This document shows, piece by piece, positions 21,935-33,297 of a stretch of DNA of 64,000 bases. Within the stretch, counting starts at the first letter, position 1, and every line of letters begins with the position of its first letter. The position numbers and the translations under genes are program-made. Origin of the DNA: Homarus americanus (taxonomy: Eukaryota > Arthropoda > Malacostraca > Decapoda > Nephropidae); assembly GCF_018991925.1 (NCBI RefSeq), contig NW_024737042.1, positions 21,354,769 through 21,418,768 of the forward strand, read 5' to 3'. Under the pieces are notes generated by a model. That model was not told the DNA's origin. It did not search any database and was given only the letters and a program-made list of their open reading frames with translations.

Positions 21935-22460
21935 CATCATCATCATCAAGATTTAGTTTAACCAGACCCATGACACCCATTTGAGTCTCTCCTAAGGCTG
22001 GCCAGAGGGATTAGTTAACATATATTTGTGTTTCTATAATTTAGTGTTATATTGTTTGGAGGAGATTACAGTATTTCAAAATGGTCAAAACTGAACTTAG
22101 GGAAAATTTTGGGGTCTCTGCTAAAATATCTTACATTGTAGGGTTAGTGAAGCACATTGTTCGATACCGATTATAAATAGGGCATTCAATGAGAATATGT
22201 TGGACTGTTATTTGTGTTCGGCAGTTGGAGCATATAGGTGGGGCTCCATTAGGGGAAGACATGAGTTGGCCATGCGTCAATCGCGTATGCCCAATTCTTA
22301 GACGATTCAGAATAGTTTCGTGATGTCGAGAGGATTGTTTTGATGATGACCAAGGATAAACTGATGATTTGATCATTTTTAGCTTATGACTTGTTGGTTC
22401 ATTTTCCCAGGACTTTTGCCAATCGTCAAATATTAATTGTTTATAGGTAGTTAGCCTCGC
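21935..22460 (-). mobile_element. LINE 3' fragment (C-terminal zinc region) with (ATG)n tail
   Basis: On the minus strand the coding part (about 22,450-22,131) gives L-I-F-D-D-W-Q-K-S-W, then L-N-R-L-R-I-G-H-T-R-L-T-H-G and C-S-N-C-R-T...H-I-L-I-E-C-P, the zinc-binding region that follows RNase H in I/Jockey-type LINEs. A 3' UTR runs to a (CATCAT)n tract at 21,935-21,950, which is the element's 3' end. 5' truncated. Confidence 0.7.
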
Positions 22461-22684
22461 CGATAATCAAAATATATGGTTTTCCACTGCTTTACATATT
22501 TCTTTGGCAATTTTCAGCTATGACATACTTATCTCCTATAAATAATTCATTTATTTTTTTTTTTACAAAGAATATTCACTGGTTCCAGAATGTATCTAAA
22601 CTTACGCCAGTGATGGTCAAGTCTGGTCTTAAATAAGTTCATACTCGGTGCTATCACAACACTACCGGTAACTCTAAATACAAG

Positions 22685-22985
22685 GGGGAGGAGGAGCCAT
22701 GTCGTCGGTTCTGTGAGTGTTCATTACAGTAGTCCAATTCGTCGCCATGGGTAGAATAGGGGGAGGGGGGTTGGGGAATGCAGGGGAAGGTAATGTGATG
22801 GGAAGGAATGTTCGATTGATGTTAGTCTTGGGGGAGGGATGGAGGGAAGAGGTGGGGGAGGGAGGAGTGGCGGGATGGTGGAGGGGGAGTGTGTTTAGGT
22901 GTGGTAACCCACGATGCTCTTATTATGAGGTTTAATAGTTGGGTGGGTAGAGGCGGGGGGGAGGCTAGGCGCGAAGTTGGAACTC
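22685..22985. other. strongly G-rich tract on plus strand
   Basis: Repeated GGGGG, GGGAGG and GGAGGG blocks over about 300 bp in otherwise AT-rich DNA, with enough G-runs for G-quadruplex formation. The open frame here (22,717-22,935) is Gly-rich low complexity without recognisable domains and is not called as a gene. Confidence 0.5.
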
Positions 22986-23426
22986 GTGAACGTATGATGT
23001 TGTTTAATGCAAGTTATGGAACATTACACTATCTTCAAACTGGTTTTCACGCTATTAATAGGCCTTAAATAATCCACCAATAAGGATTATAACAGCACAC
23101 AGTATGGCTGCAATCGGTAAGAAAAATAAAATATAACATAGCAAAATTTTTGCCCTGCGTAATTTTTACAACCCACCTCACGCCTAAAGTAAACCGAAAA
23201 ATGTTTATGTGTATAGAAGATTTTCAACTGAATATCACATATTCTTTCACCTGTACAAATATCTGCTGTCACTCATGGGACACCCTGCAATAGTATAAGG
23301 ACGACATGGGCTATGCTGACAAATTAATGTGACTTACCTGTTGGTGACGACCTCGGCATGTTTCGGTGTTCGATATCACCTCCTTCCCCTGGTGTGGGTG
23401 GCGCCAACCTTGGAAACAACTTGTGT

Positions 23427-23464
23427 ATTCTCCGTGACTACCAGTAATGGTAGTCACGGAGAAT
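23427..23464. other. perfect 16-bp inverted repeat (hairpin)
   Basis: Arms 23,427-23,442 and 23,449-23,464 (ATTCTCCGTGACTACC and its exact complement) flank a 6-nt loop, AGTAAT. It lies within an open frame of 169 codons (23,329-23,838) that has no recognisable domain. It is not followed by a T-run. Confidence 0.85.
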
Positions 23465-24024
23465 TAATTACTGATGTGCCCATCAATCTCACCGTCGTAG
23501 CTATGAACGGCAGAGATATGGTCGTTGTAGTGCTTTTATTCACCAGTTTAACATGTCTCACCATGCTTAATAAAATTAACTATCTTCATGACATTCTTAT
23601 TGTTATCAGCGATTGCGGAATTCGCGATGTTATGCTCCACCAACACACAGCCTGTTACTACATCCTTGACCACCGAAGGGTCAAGACGTACCTGGCGCTC
23701 CTCTCGGAGCAGCCAGGTCAACTGTTAAATTGGCCCATACCAACCCCCTCCCCTGAACCACTTCTCCCCACCGGAGTATCAACAGGTTCTCGCCAGAAGT
23801 TACAATTTCATTTGGGAAAGGAATGGAACCAGTGTTAAACAGAGGTGAACATTGGTGAACAGTGCTTGAGTCAGTGAGAACAACTCAACAGTAAAAGTCG
23901 TATTCAAGTTAACCTTCACACAGTGAGGTCCCAGGTACCCAGTGATAACGGCCCGTGAGACCCAACAACCGGCGATGTGTTAATCCGTCTACGATAGGAA
24001 GGCCTGGGGCCACACCTCACTCAT

Positions 24025-24500
24025 ATAACACCATCTGTGAGGGAATTACTACACCACGTCAAGTCCCTCATAACACCATCTGTGAGGGAATTACTACACC
24101 ACGTGATGCCCCTCATAACACCATCTGTGAGGGAATTACTACACCACGTGAGGTCCCTCATAACACCATCTGTGAGGGAATTACTACACCACGTGAGGCC
24201 CCTCATAACACCATCTGTGAGGGAATTACTACACCACGTCAGGTCCCTCATAACACCATCTGTGAGGGAATTCGTACACCACGTGATGCCCCTCATAACA
24301 CCATCTGTGAGGGAGTTACTACACCACGTGAGGCCCCTCGTAACACCATCTATGAGGGAACTACTACACCACGTGAGGCCCCTCATAACACCATCTGTGA
24401 GGGAATTACTACACGTGAGGCCCCTCATAACACCATCTGTGAGGGAATTACTACACCACATCAGGTCCCTCCTAACACCATCTGGGAGAGAGTTACTACA
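24025..24500. repeat. 45-bp minisatellite, about 10.5 units
   Basis: Head-to-tail units containing AACACCATCTGTGAGGGAAT and TACTACACCACGTGAGG; copies differ by single bases, and one copy near 24,415 lacks three bases. As 45 is a multiple of three and the unit has no stop in several frames, open frames run through it on both strands. The plus frame reads as a 15-residue repeat, H-N-T-I-C-E-G-I-T-T-P-R-E-V-P. Confidence 0.95.
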
Positions 24501-24534
24501 CTACGTGTTTGCTGTTCAACACCTACATTAATCT

Positions 24535-24668
24535 GAATGTTCACTGTATGTTCCTTTACCTTTCTCTATTGAAGGCTTTTGTTAAACCACCAATGTATGT
24601 AATAAGTCATTTATGTCCAATGTATATTTTCAGCCTTCGGGCTGCATAACTTTTTCAATAAACCGTTA

Positions 24669-24697
<29 letters not shown>
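24535..24697 (+). mobile_element. LINE 3' tail with (TTA)n, same family as 41.75-43.69 kb
   Basis: The 3' UTR shares with 43,500-43,650 the block TGTATATTTTCAGCC, a CAGCC/GGCTG mini-hairpin and AATAAACCGTT, followed by (ATT)n at 24,669-24,697. No coding region of the element is left; the minisatellite lies directly upstream. Confidence 0.7.
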
Positions 24698-24702
<5 letters not shown>

Positions 24703-24713
24703 TAGACTAACCC

Positions 24714-24715
<2 letters not shown>

Positions 24716-24806
<91 letters not shown>
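24716..24806. repeat. (TA)n microsatellite
   Basis: About 45 TA units, at the 3' end of Penelope-like element B. Confidence 0.95.
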
Positions 24807-24809
<3 letters not shown>

Positions 24810-25876
24810 TGTAGATCTACAATGAAAACGTGGATAAGATAAATCTTGATAAAATCACTCAGGGAAAAGGGAAACAATGGAGTACCTTAGCTTTCGTCTT
24901 TATTCAAGACATCTTCAGAGGCAACTGAATTACATGGACAGAGAGAGGCTTAAATATACAGGGTGACCTTATTAAACATGAGGTCAGGTCATAATCATGA
25001 CATCCACTAATTCGCACACCAACACACGTAGAGGAGCTTAAGAGAATGGGCGACGTGACTAGCCAAGTTAAGTCAGGTAAAAAATATGGGACCCACTAAA
25101 TATCTATCCTACATCTAGCTCCAAGGTTTTCAAAGCATTTTTAACTTGGGCCATTGACAAATAAATTTATGTAACATATTATCAGTTTTGTACTGACCAT
25201 CACTAAGGTTTATGGAATTTAATTCCCTAATCAAACTAGCTTCAACCAGAAGTCTTTCTGTGACACATGATGATTTGTGCACTTCTAAGCTTTTTTCCCA
25301 ATCAATGGGATGATTATTATTCCTAACATGAACGAACAGTGCACTGCTTTCAGATGCTGTTCTGATATTGTACTTATGTTGTTTGATTCTGAATTGCAAT
25401 GCTTTCACAGTCTGTCCTACATAATTTCCATTACATTTGCTACATGGAATACAATAAACACTTCCATTTACATTCAAGGTTGGGCTATTCTTGATTAATA
25501 TATTGGTAATGGTTGAGTCATACTTAAAAATAACATTATTATTTAATAATTTAGGGGACTGAACTAACGGGGCAAATTCATTGCGATAAGGCAGAGTCAA
25601 AATATTCTTAAGTGTAGGAATTTGCCTGGTTTGAGTAGAATAAAAGAATTTTTTTAGCCCTTTTAAAAAAATGATCAACAAACACTGAAGGGTACCCAAG
25701 TTTTTGTGCAATGGAACGAATGTGTTTTAATTCTTCATCAATAAATTCAGCGTCACAAATACGCAAACATCTCAAAAACATAGCAGAAAAACTGATATTT
25801 TGGTAGACTCCAGGTGACTGGATAAAAAATGTATGAAACTGTCTACCTGTGTAGGCTTTCTGTACATTTTGGGGGG
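24807..25876 (-). mobile_element. Penelope-like element B, 5' truncated
   Basis: On the minus strand the remnant gives M-Y-R-K-P-T-Q-V-D-S-F-I-H-F (about 25,868-25,827), the post-RT block A-M-F-L-R-C-L-R-I-C (25,780), a GIY-YIG endonuclease (25,480-25,330: G-S-V-Y-C-I-P-C, N-Y-V-G-Q-T, R-I-K-Q-H-K-Y) and a C-terminal A-S-L-I-R-E-L-N-S-I-N-L region, then a 3' end with a hammerhead-like motif (24,918-24,892). One frame change lies near 25,650. The element is cut on its 5' side where the I-type LINE starts near 25,877. Confidence 0.85.
25130..25711 (-). pseudogene. GIY-YIG endonuclease region of Penelope element B
   Basis: A 193-codon frame with the GIY-YIG core at about residues 83-116 and paired C-x2-C cysteines (C-I-P-C-S-K-C) in the N-terminal strand, as in other animal Penelope-like endonucleases. 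The RT is lost, so it is a fragment, though the endonuclease frame itself is open to its natural stop. Confidence 0.75.
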
Positions 25877-26010
25877 ATAAAAACATCTGGTCCTACCACC
25901 CGATCCCTCTGAGCAAAGTTTTTCAAGTTTGCGCATGCGCAATGTGATAGTGTGACGTAGCAGTGACGTCTTTATCACTCCACCTGACTGCAGTGTTGCC
26001 AACGTGCCCT

Positions 26011-27726
26011 ATGCCCGCCGTTAAACGCTCCCGTTCGTTGGAAACGGTGGCAGTAGGTGACAGTGATGCTGACGACTTTCTTCTTGAAGACACGTCAAAG
26101 AAGAAGCAGAAACCTCAGAAGTCAGGGTCTCCAGCAGGGGCCACGGCTCCCCCTTGCACCCCTTCTGGGGCTGTAGAGGGTGGACTCCTGTCATCGGGGT
26201 CCCCAAGTGAGCTTACATGTGGCTCAATGACCGACCCTCCGCCGACGATGGACATAGGGGATTCCCTTTGTCTCCCTGCCCCGTCGCGCCTTCGTCGTCT
26301 CGCCTTTCCTCGGGACTTGCCTCTGAGCACACGGACGACCTGGTTCTTCCGTCACTGCTCTCCACTTCAGGACTCAACACTTCGCCTCCGCCGAGTCCCA
26401 CAGCCGTGATAGTCACCACACAAATGGACGAGACGGTACGCCTGCTCACTCAGGTGGGCTTTCCTGCTCCCCAGGGGGAGGTGATGCTGAAGTTCACCAT
26501 CATCACCCCAGAAACTCGTCGTACCAAGGTAATGGTTCGCCACGTACCCTGGGAGATCCCTATCGACGATCTTCGCCCTCTTCTCCCACAACTACTGGAC
26601 ATGGAACGCCGCATCAACCCGGTCTCCAAACGTCCATCCAACGAACTCATCGGCTGGTGGGTGGGCCCCCTCCCCCCGAAGGTGAATGTAGGACCAATTC
26701 ACAACTGTCCTCTCGACCGATTTATCGGAACCCCGAAAATCTGTGGTCGTTGCCAATCGTGGAAACACCGCACCTGGGAGTGCACGAGGATGGTCGCCTG
26801 CGGTTTCTGTGCAGGTCCTCACGAAACAGTGGAATGCAAATCGAAAATTCAGAACAAAATCCCAGTTATTCCACGGTGCGTCAATTGCCATGGCAGTCAC
26901 CACGCCTGGAATGCCAATTGCCCACAGCGTCCTGGCACTCGCCCGGGGAAAACTTACCTTGTACCACCGCCCTCGTCTCTGACGAAGCCCCTGTCAACCA
27001 AACCTCAATCCTATCCACCACCGCCTCTTCCATCCACCAAGGATTTCCCATTGATCTCCTCTCCTCTACCACCCCCCTATCACCCCTACCACCCATCCTT
27101 TCTCCCCTCCCTCCCTCTCCCTACCGTTCTTGGAACAAGGTCGTTGCCGGCCCTGCCACACAGTCACCACCACTCCTGCCCACCCGGACCCCCGCTGTCT
27201 CTCACCAGCACCACCACCTCTTACTCAACTGAACCCTCACCGTCCCTCTCCGTCGCTACCACCACCACATGCCCAGTCGGGCCCTCGGCAATCCTCGCTG
27301 CCACCTCCAGCTCCTGCACAGATACACCAAGTTGGTTCTATGGAAACAATCACTCTCCGTCTGGATCGCAACTCCAAGCAAATCAACCTTCTCTCAGCCC
27401 AACTCGACTTGTTTGTGAAAACAATTGCGACATTGCAGAAGCAACAACAACTCATTCTGGACACCCTGACCCAACAGGGGCGCACTTTGCAAGCGCTGAT
27501 GACCCGCCTCCTTCCATCTCCCGAGATGGAGGATCCATCCCTCGCTCTCCCACTCCTCCCTCTCCATTTCTCTCAACAGAATTTGGTACCTCCTCTGGAG
27601 CCCTGTCTAGCCCCTCCGACTCATCTCACACCGGAGGCCGTTCCCTCCTCTTCTTACAATGGAACATCCAGGGACTTAGACCTCGCCGGACAGACCTCGC
27701 CCAGTTTGTGCTCTCCCATCAAGTAG
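26011..27726 (+). pseudogene. ORF1 (gag-like, zinc-knuckle RNA-binding protein) of I-type LINE
   Basis: The start M-P-A-V-K-R-S-R-S-L at 26,011 leads into an acidic/Lys-rich region. After a change of frame near 26,220-26,400 come the nucleic-acid-binding core (V-M-V-R-H-V-P-W-E-I-P) and three CCHC-type knuckles (C-G-R-C...C-T; C-G-F-C-A-G-P-H-E-T-V-E-C; C-V-N-C-H-G-S-H-H-A-W-N-A-N-C). A Pro-rich zone follows (S-W-N-K-V-V-A-G in another frame), then a coiled coil (L-D-R-N-S-K-Q-I-N-L-L and on, frame of 27,130-27,726). It would package element RNA. The frame changes mean it is either broken or partly shadowed by the overlapping frame described separately. Confidence 0.6.
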
Positions 27727-27989
27727 ATGTTGCTCTGCTTCAGGAAACCATCACAGACGATGTTACTCCACTCCGCCTCTCTGGCTATACTGTTTACACC
27801 CTGCCTCGGTACCGTGGGCAGGCTCGTGGCCTCCTCACCCTTGTGCGTAACACCATTCCATCTGTTCGTCTCCCTTCACCTGACTCACATGGACCCCCGT
27901 CTGAATTACTTTCTGTCTCCCTTACTCTTGGTGACCGGACCCTTCGTGTAGTCAATGTTCATTTCAAGAGTGATTCTCTGGACCCCTAG
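26217..27989 (+). pseudogene. open frame joining zinc knuckles to APE endonuclease
   Basis: A single 590-codon frame includes the three CCHC knuckles (about residues 176-240), a long Pro/Ser/Thr-rich stretch and the first half of an endonuclease (L-Q-W-N-I-Q-G-L-R at about 483, L-L-Q-E-T-I-T with the catalytic Glu at about 517, V-V-N-V-H-F near its end). A TAG at 27,987-27,989 stops it. The same frame then continues open through the L-G-D-F-N-A-R-H catalytic block to the RT without a further stop until about 29,940. Confidence 0.65.
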
Positions 27990-28199
27990 GTTCTTCACGA
28001 CCTCCATGATGGGGTTCCCACTATTGTTCTTGGCGACTTTAATGCCCGCCATCCCACTCTTACTCCGGATCATCCCACTCCATGTACCCTTAACGGATCA
28101 CATCTCTCACAGTTTCTAAATGGGGATGATGATGTTCGCTTTCTTTGTCCTGACGATCCTACTCGCCTCCCCCATAGTTTCCTTGATGTTGGCTTACTA

Positions 28200-30026
28200 T
28201 TGAACGGTCATACTTCCTTTCATCCTACCGTCTGCACCGAGCCTGCTCTGTATAGTGACCATCTTGCCGTTACTACCCATCTCAGGCTCTCCTTCTTTGC
28301 CCCGACATCAACTCCTTATCGATCCCCTCGCCTTCGTCTCACACAAGATGCTGTTCCTTCCTTTACCCAATACCTTTCTACCTGGACGGATTCCTATGTT
28401 GTCCCCCAGTCCCTTGACTCTTACAGCGCTGATTTTGTTGATGCCGTGTATGACTCTGTCAATCGCGCTACCCCTCCACGCCTTCCCCGTCACCCCAGAA
28501 GTGCCACCAACTACTGGTATCGTATCCCTGCCATGAGACATCTCCGGCAGGTAACCCGTGATCTCCACTCTGCCATACGGAGGTCTCGGTCTCCAGAGGA
28601 CTGGGAAGACTTCAAAAATTGGTGCTCCTTTGCAACTCAGGAGCGCCGTCGGATACGTGAGGCGGACTGGCTATCCTTCACGGGGTCTCTATCGTTCCAG
28701 TCGTCACCCTCTTATGTATGGAATCGGATTAATGCTATACGGGGTACTCGACGGAGGCCTCCTCCCCACCCTGACCCCGCCTCCCTTGCCTGCTCTTTAA
28801 TGGAGGACTGGGCACGAGCTTCCTCCCCTGAGGCACTTCCAGATCCAATGCAGGAGGCAGTGCAGGCTCGCATCGATGCGTCTGAGCCTGTTGTTCGTGC
28901 TGCTCTAACCTCCCCTGCCCCCACTAATCATCCCATCACACAGTTCGAGCTTGACAATGCTCGTCGCTCTAGAAAAGACACCTCTCCTGGGGATGATCAG
29001 ATAACCTACTCCGTCCTCAACGCCTGTACTAATAATCCTAACGGCCCCTTGCTTGCTCTCTACAATATGTCTTATGAACATGGGGTTCTCCCGTCCAACT
29101 GGAAAAATGCCACTATTATCCCCATCCCTAAGCCGGGAGATCCTGGGAAATATCGACCCATTAGTCTTACCTCCTGTGTTTGCAAGATGATGGAGAGGAT
29201 ACTCCATCGTCGCCTTCTTCACACCATAGGCGGCTTCCACAACTCCCTCAATGGTTTCATTCAACATCGCAGCACAGCACACTCCATTGCTTCCTTTTAT
29301 TGCAATCAGACTGCCCGCGTCTCCGTCTTCCTTGATATCAAGGGAGCCTTTGATACGGCTCAGCCTGCCCTCATTTTAGCTGAACTTGCACGGTTAGGGG
29401 TTAAAGGGAGACTTCTACAATGGATCGCCTCTTACCTCACTGGACGTCAGGCCCGGGTTCGCGTTGAAGGCTCTATGTCTCCTGTTCAAGAAATGAACCT
29501 CGGCACCCCTCAAGGTGGAGTCCTGAGTCCCACCTTGTTTAACACTCTCATGCACTCCATTGCATCACTCCCGTGGCCGACAGAAGTTGTCCACTCAGGA
29601 TATGCCGACGATGTCCTCCTCCAAGCCCCTGACTATCTCAGCATGCAGGAAGCCCTTGATCTGGTCTCCAGAGAGTGTGATTCACTTGGTTTCCTTCTTT
29701 CAACTGCGAAAACAAAAGCCATGTGGCACGGTCGTGTTGTACCTCCACCCCTTTTCTTATCAGGAACGCCCTTGGGCTGGGTTAATGAGACAAAATACCT
29801 GGGTGTGTATGTAACTCGCACACGTTGTCAGATCCCTGAAGTCCGCTATCTTCGAGACATATGCTTTCAGCGTATCGCTCCCCTCTCTACCATGTGCAGG
29901 GGTTCCCTTGGTGCCACCATCCCTGTACTTCTCACCATGTACAACCATCCCTGTCATTCTCACCATGTACAAGTCCTTTGTCCGTTCCTGTGTCGACTAC
30001 GCCGCCCCTGCCCTCGTCAACATTAG
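28200..30026 (+). pseudogene. endonuclease end and reverse transcriptase of I-type LINE
   Basis: A 608-codon frame, in phase with the upstream endonuclease frame. It holds the closing endonuclease block (S-D-H-L-A-V-T-T-H near residue 20), a linker, and RT blocks in order: I-P-I-P-K-P-G-D-P-G-K-Y-R-P-I-S-L, F-L-D-I-K-G-A-F-D (first catalytic Asp), T-P-Q-G-G-V-L-S-P and G-Y-A-D-D-V (catalytic Asp pair, about 29,601-29,618). It copies element RNA at the nicked target. The 28-bp duplication at 29,944-29,971 shifts the frame before the thumb region, which continues from 29,972 in the next frame. Confidence 0.8.
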
Positions 30027-30383
30027 TCGGACTGCTGTCAACCGTCTCGAATTTATCCAGAGGAAAGCTGCTCGTATCATCCTTGGGGCTCCTCAGTGGA
30101 CACGCTCTACTTCTCTATATAACGAACTTGGTCTTTCCCCCATACAGGATCGTGTCCAGGAGTTTTACCTAAAAACTGCCGTTTCCATTCTACGGGATCC
30201 TAGGGGCAACTATGTCCAAACCAACTTGACTACTGCTGTCCGAGACCGACTTCCATCTACAGTAGAAGACAGTGGCGAGGGTCACTCATCCGAGCCCTTC
30301 AGGAACACGACCTCCTGCCTGATATTGTTGTCACCCCTGCTGTTGGTTCGTCTCCTTCTCCCTGGCTGGATTTTCAACCTGAA

Positions 30384-31351
30384 GTGATTGCCCTCGGTGG
30401 ACCGCTCCCGAAATCCCAGGTGAACCCTGTTATTCTCTGCAAATACCACCTCTCCAGGATCGCTCACTGGTCCCCAGGTAGGGTCGTCCTCTACACTGAT
30501 GGTTCTGTTGACCCCGCTACAGGTAGGGCCGGGGCTGGTGTCTACATCTCCCGTCCTCATGCCCCTGAGCCTATCAAACTGTCTCTCAGAGTTTCTGACG
30601 GGGCATCCTCCACTCAGGCTGAACTAATAGCCCTCCTTGCTGCCCTTCTCGCTGAGGAAGAAGCAGATGGTTTCTGCCCCTTGCTTGTCTGCTGCGATTC
30701 CAGGTCTGCTCTGGACGGGATCGCATTTGGATCAGGGGAAAATAAGGACCTCATCCTCCGAATACGAGGGTTAACATCCACACTTCAGGATGCAGGCCGT
30801 CCTGTGACATTCCTATGGATACCTAGTCATGTCGGTATCTTGGGGAATGAGGCAGCAGATGACCTTGCCAAGACTGGCTGCACAAGGCCACACCTGACTA
30901 CGTTGTTCCTCGAACACTCTTACAGATTAGGACCCAAATCCGCCGCAAACAGAGAGAAGCTCGGGAAGCAGCCATCCCCCTGGACTCCCCGCCCACCTGG
31001 TACGATGTCCTCCGTAAACTTCCTGACCTCTCGTACGTCTACGGGAAAGGGTCGCGGAAGGGGGACGTGATTGCTGCCCGTATCATCATTGGGTATGACT
31101 TTGCTTGGGAGATTGGTATCCCCGCATCCCCTGAGCAACGCTCTTGTGCGTTATGCAGAAGACCCGACAGCCGCACCCTTATTCACTACCTCCTAAGATG
31201 TCCCCACACACAACGCTTCCGTGACGCCTGCTGGACCACCACTCCACGACCCCCTGACGGAGACACGATGATCCTCCCAATACTGGCCAGATATTTTGTA
31301 AATAATATTGATTATGTGTTAAAGGAATATCCTTCCTTTCTTAGGCTTTAG
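30384..31351 (+). pseudogene. RNase H and C-terminal zinc region of I-type LINE
   Basis: RNase H: V-L-Y-T-D-G-S-V-D (first Asp, about 30,490), T-Q-A-E-L-I-A-L (Glu), C-C-D-S-R-S-A-L (Asp), P-S-H-V-G-I-L-G-N-E-A-A-D-D (His and last Asp). About 25 bases on, one base is missing relative to the nested copy, and the remaining part is in the frame of 31,067-31,351, with C-A-L-C-R-R-P...H-Y-L-L-R-C-P-H, the C-terminal zinc-binding box, to the natural stop at 31,349-31,351. Confidence 0.75.
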
Positions 31352-31494
31352 TAAGCCCCTTTATAATATTTATACTGTATATACTTTTCACACTTGCCAG
31401 ATGATTCTGGTGTCATTGTACAGGGGTACCTAGTGACAGCACTAGGATCCCGCTTCCTCTATCAAGGAATAAACAATTGAAATAGAAATTGACT

Positions 31495-32000
31495 TCAAAC
31501 CAGACACACTCCCCCCCCGCTGCTCTTCCAAATTCTGGTGGTGTTCTCATCAAGGCTCTGGACTCGTGGGCTGTGTCCCCAGACCTTCACCTATAGACTG
31601 TCAATCTCTGGACCCCCTAACACTACCGCAGCTGCCATGACCACCAGCTCATCTCCACCGTCTGTGCCCCGGTGTTTCTCCTGTGTAGCAAGACATCGGC
31701 CGCCGAGGACAAGTGAGGAGTTGACTGGACCTTCCCCCGAGAGTGGATCACTAAGTTCCAGAACCTTTCCCAGGGCCGCTGCCGTAGGAAGTATCTGTTC
31801 ATTGTTTGATTCTTTTGTTGTTTGATTCCATTAATTGCTGACTCCCTTTTATTGTTCGATTCTATCAGTTGTTGACTCCCATTAATTGTTGGATTCCATT
31901 AATTGTTGATTCTCATAATTGTTTGACTCCATTAACTGTTGACTGCATTAATTGTTTGACTCGCGTAACTGTTATTTCATGTTGTTGAGTGGTGTCAGAG
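31495..32000 (+). mobile_element. LTR fragment with primer-binding-site-like end
   Basis: Aligns with the reverse complement of 52,702-53,140. Both contain the text around CTCCTGTGTRGCAAGACATC and GGACCTTCCCCC and end with TGGTGTCAGAG (31,990-32,000), which resembles a primer-binding site of Ty3/gypsy elements next to a 5' LTR. 31,800-31,985 is a degenerate array of TTGTTTGATTCCATTAA-like units. The start is truncated where the I-type LINE ends. The family and exact LTR ends are uncertain. Confidence 0.5.
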
Positions 32001-32620
32001 TGTTACGACCCTTGGCCTCTTAGGGTGTAACAAAATCACAAATTCAACTTTGTACTATAGGTCCAGGAATAGTTCCCACCAAATTCATCACCTCATTACT
32101 ATGGGGTATATTGAAATTCATAAGTAGATTTAATTACAGAATATATTACTAAACAAACAAACAATAAAACAAGTGTATCCGTATGTACAAAAATAAATAA
32201 ATACAAATTAAATCTGAACAAATAAACTATTCAACCGAGTGACAAAATGATGAACATCAAAGTATTGATTAAACACTTATTTAGTCTAGACTCTACCATG
32301 AACAACGTGGTTATCCAACACACGTAACTAATAAACAAGTAAGTTATTTACCGTTGAATTCTAAAATGTGCCTACCCACAGTTTCACATATAAATCACTA
32401 TATAATACTTGGTGTTCTTAAAAGTCGAGCAAGGTTAACACGGTACACCACTAGAAATATACAATAGGAGAGGAGATACTTATCTTACAACTGCCAGCTC
32501 AATACTGCCGTCACCCGGCTTGGCAGTTAAACAGAGCGAGCAGAGGTGGGCGGAAATGACCTCATAAACAAATAGTCGTTCAAGTTGCGAATCCACAAAT
32601 AGCTATCAAACGCTCACTCA
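32001..32620. mobile_element. second copy of the TGTTACGA LTR-like repeat
   Basis: Begins TGTTACGACC like the copy at 4744 and aligns along about 600 bp in the same orientation, including the GAGCAGAGGTGGGCGGAAATGA block near 32,538. The expected TCGTAACA end is not seen; sequence past about 32,620 diverges. It starts directly after the TGGTGTCAGAG motif of the preceding LTR fragment, suggesting a nested insertion. Confidence 0.6.
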
Positions 32621-33297
32621 TTCATTAGTATTTGAGACTAATACAATAAACATTACTTTGTTTTATTTAACACATTGAAACTAATGTTACTACATTTCAA
32701 GTATAACATATATTATCTAAATTTTAACTGCTTCAGTGTGTACACAACGAATCAGTCGAAGTTCATATGCCGACCAGTAATCTATTCATTGGTTCTTATT
32801 CCGACACTCTTTACACAGAGTTTTGTGTTATATTTTTATAGTAAAGAGATGTCAATCTCAAACGGTTGTTTGTTATTCCTCAGATAACCATGGTCCTTGA
32901 CTTTCCTTTATAAGATCCTGATTAGGCTGGTAAGGGATTTCTATCCCTAAGTCCCAGGCCTTTACATCTGGTTTCAAGGTCAATAGGTCGGTGGGATGTA
33001 AAGGATAAAGGCCACGAGAGATGCGATAACAAGTGATCAGGTTAAAGAGGAGAAGACGCCCTTTGACACAGTTGAGGTTCAATCGACGTTGACGTTCATT
33101 GTAAGGAAGTTCTCTGACCTCAAAGATCTGTCTGGTCCATCTCCTCTGGACTGACTTTAGTAGTGATATATCCCTGATTCCAAAGTGCAGAAGCAAAGTC
33201 TTTGATTGATTTTATGTCATGAAACGGGCCGGACGATTGACTATGCACATGAGTAGGGTAGTGGCTATATCTCCAGCTTTGTGTACTGTCTCTCTAC

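Larger units (their letters stand above)
25877..31490 (+). mobile_element. I-type LINE (gag, EN, RT, RNase H), nearly full length with few lesions
   Basis: 5' UTR (25,877-26,010), ORF1 from ATG 26,011, CCHC knuckles (26,740-26,935), coiled-coil region (27,340-27,530), APE-type endonuclease (27,650-28,280), RT (28,960-29,720), RNase H (30,470-30,880), C-terminal CCHC region (31,140-31,200) and a 3' UTR ending in an AATAAACAATTGAAA-type tail at about 31,480. Lesions seen: TAG at 27,987-27,989; a 28-bp tandem duplication (29,916-29,943 and 29,944-29,971); about 5 extra bases near 30,260 and one missing base near 30,880, both judged against the nested copy at 6.96-8.97 kb. RNase H and the triple CCHC gag point to the I group. 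Confidence 0.85.

Noticed and set aside
22717..22935. Gly-rich 72-codon frame
   Set aside because: Product of a G-rich tract.
23329..23838. 169-codon open frame as a host gene
   Set aside because: No domain, no splice signals, and the perfect hairpin inside it argues against a coding role.
24025..24500. CRISPR-like look of the 45-bp array
   Set aside because: Units are contiguous without unique spacers, and the surroundings are eukaryotic transposon DNA.
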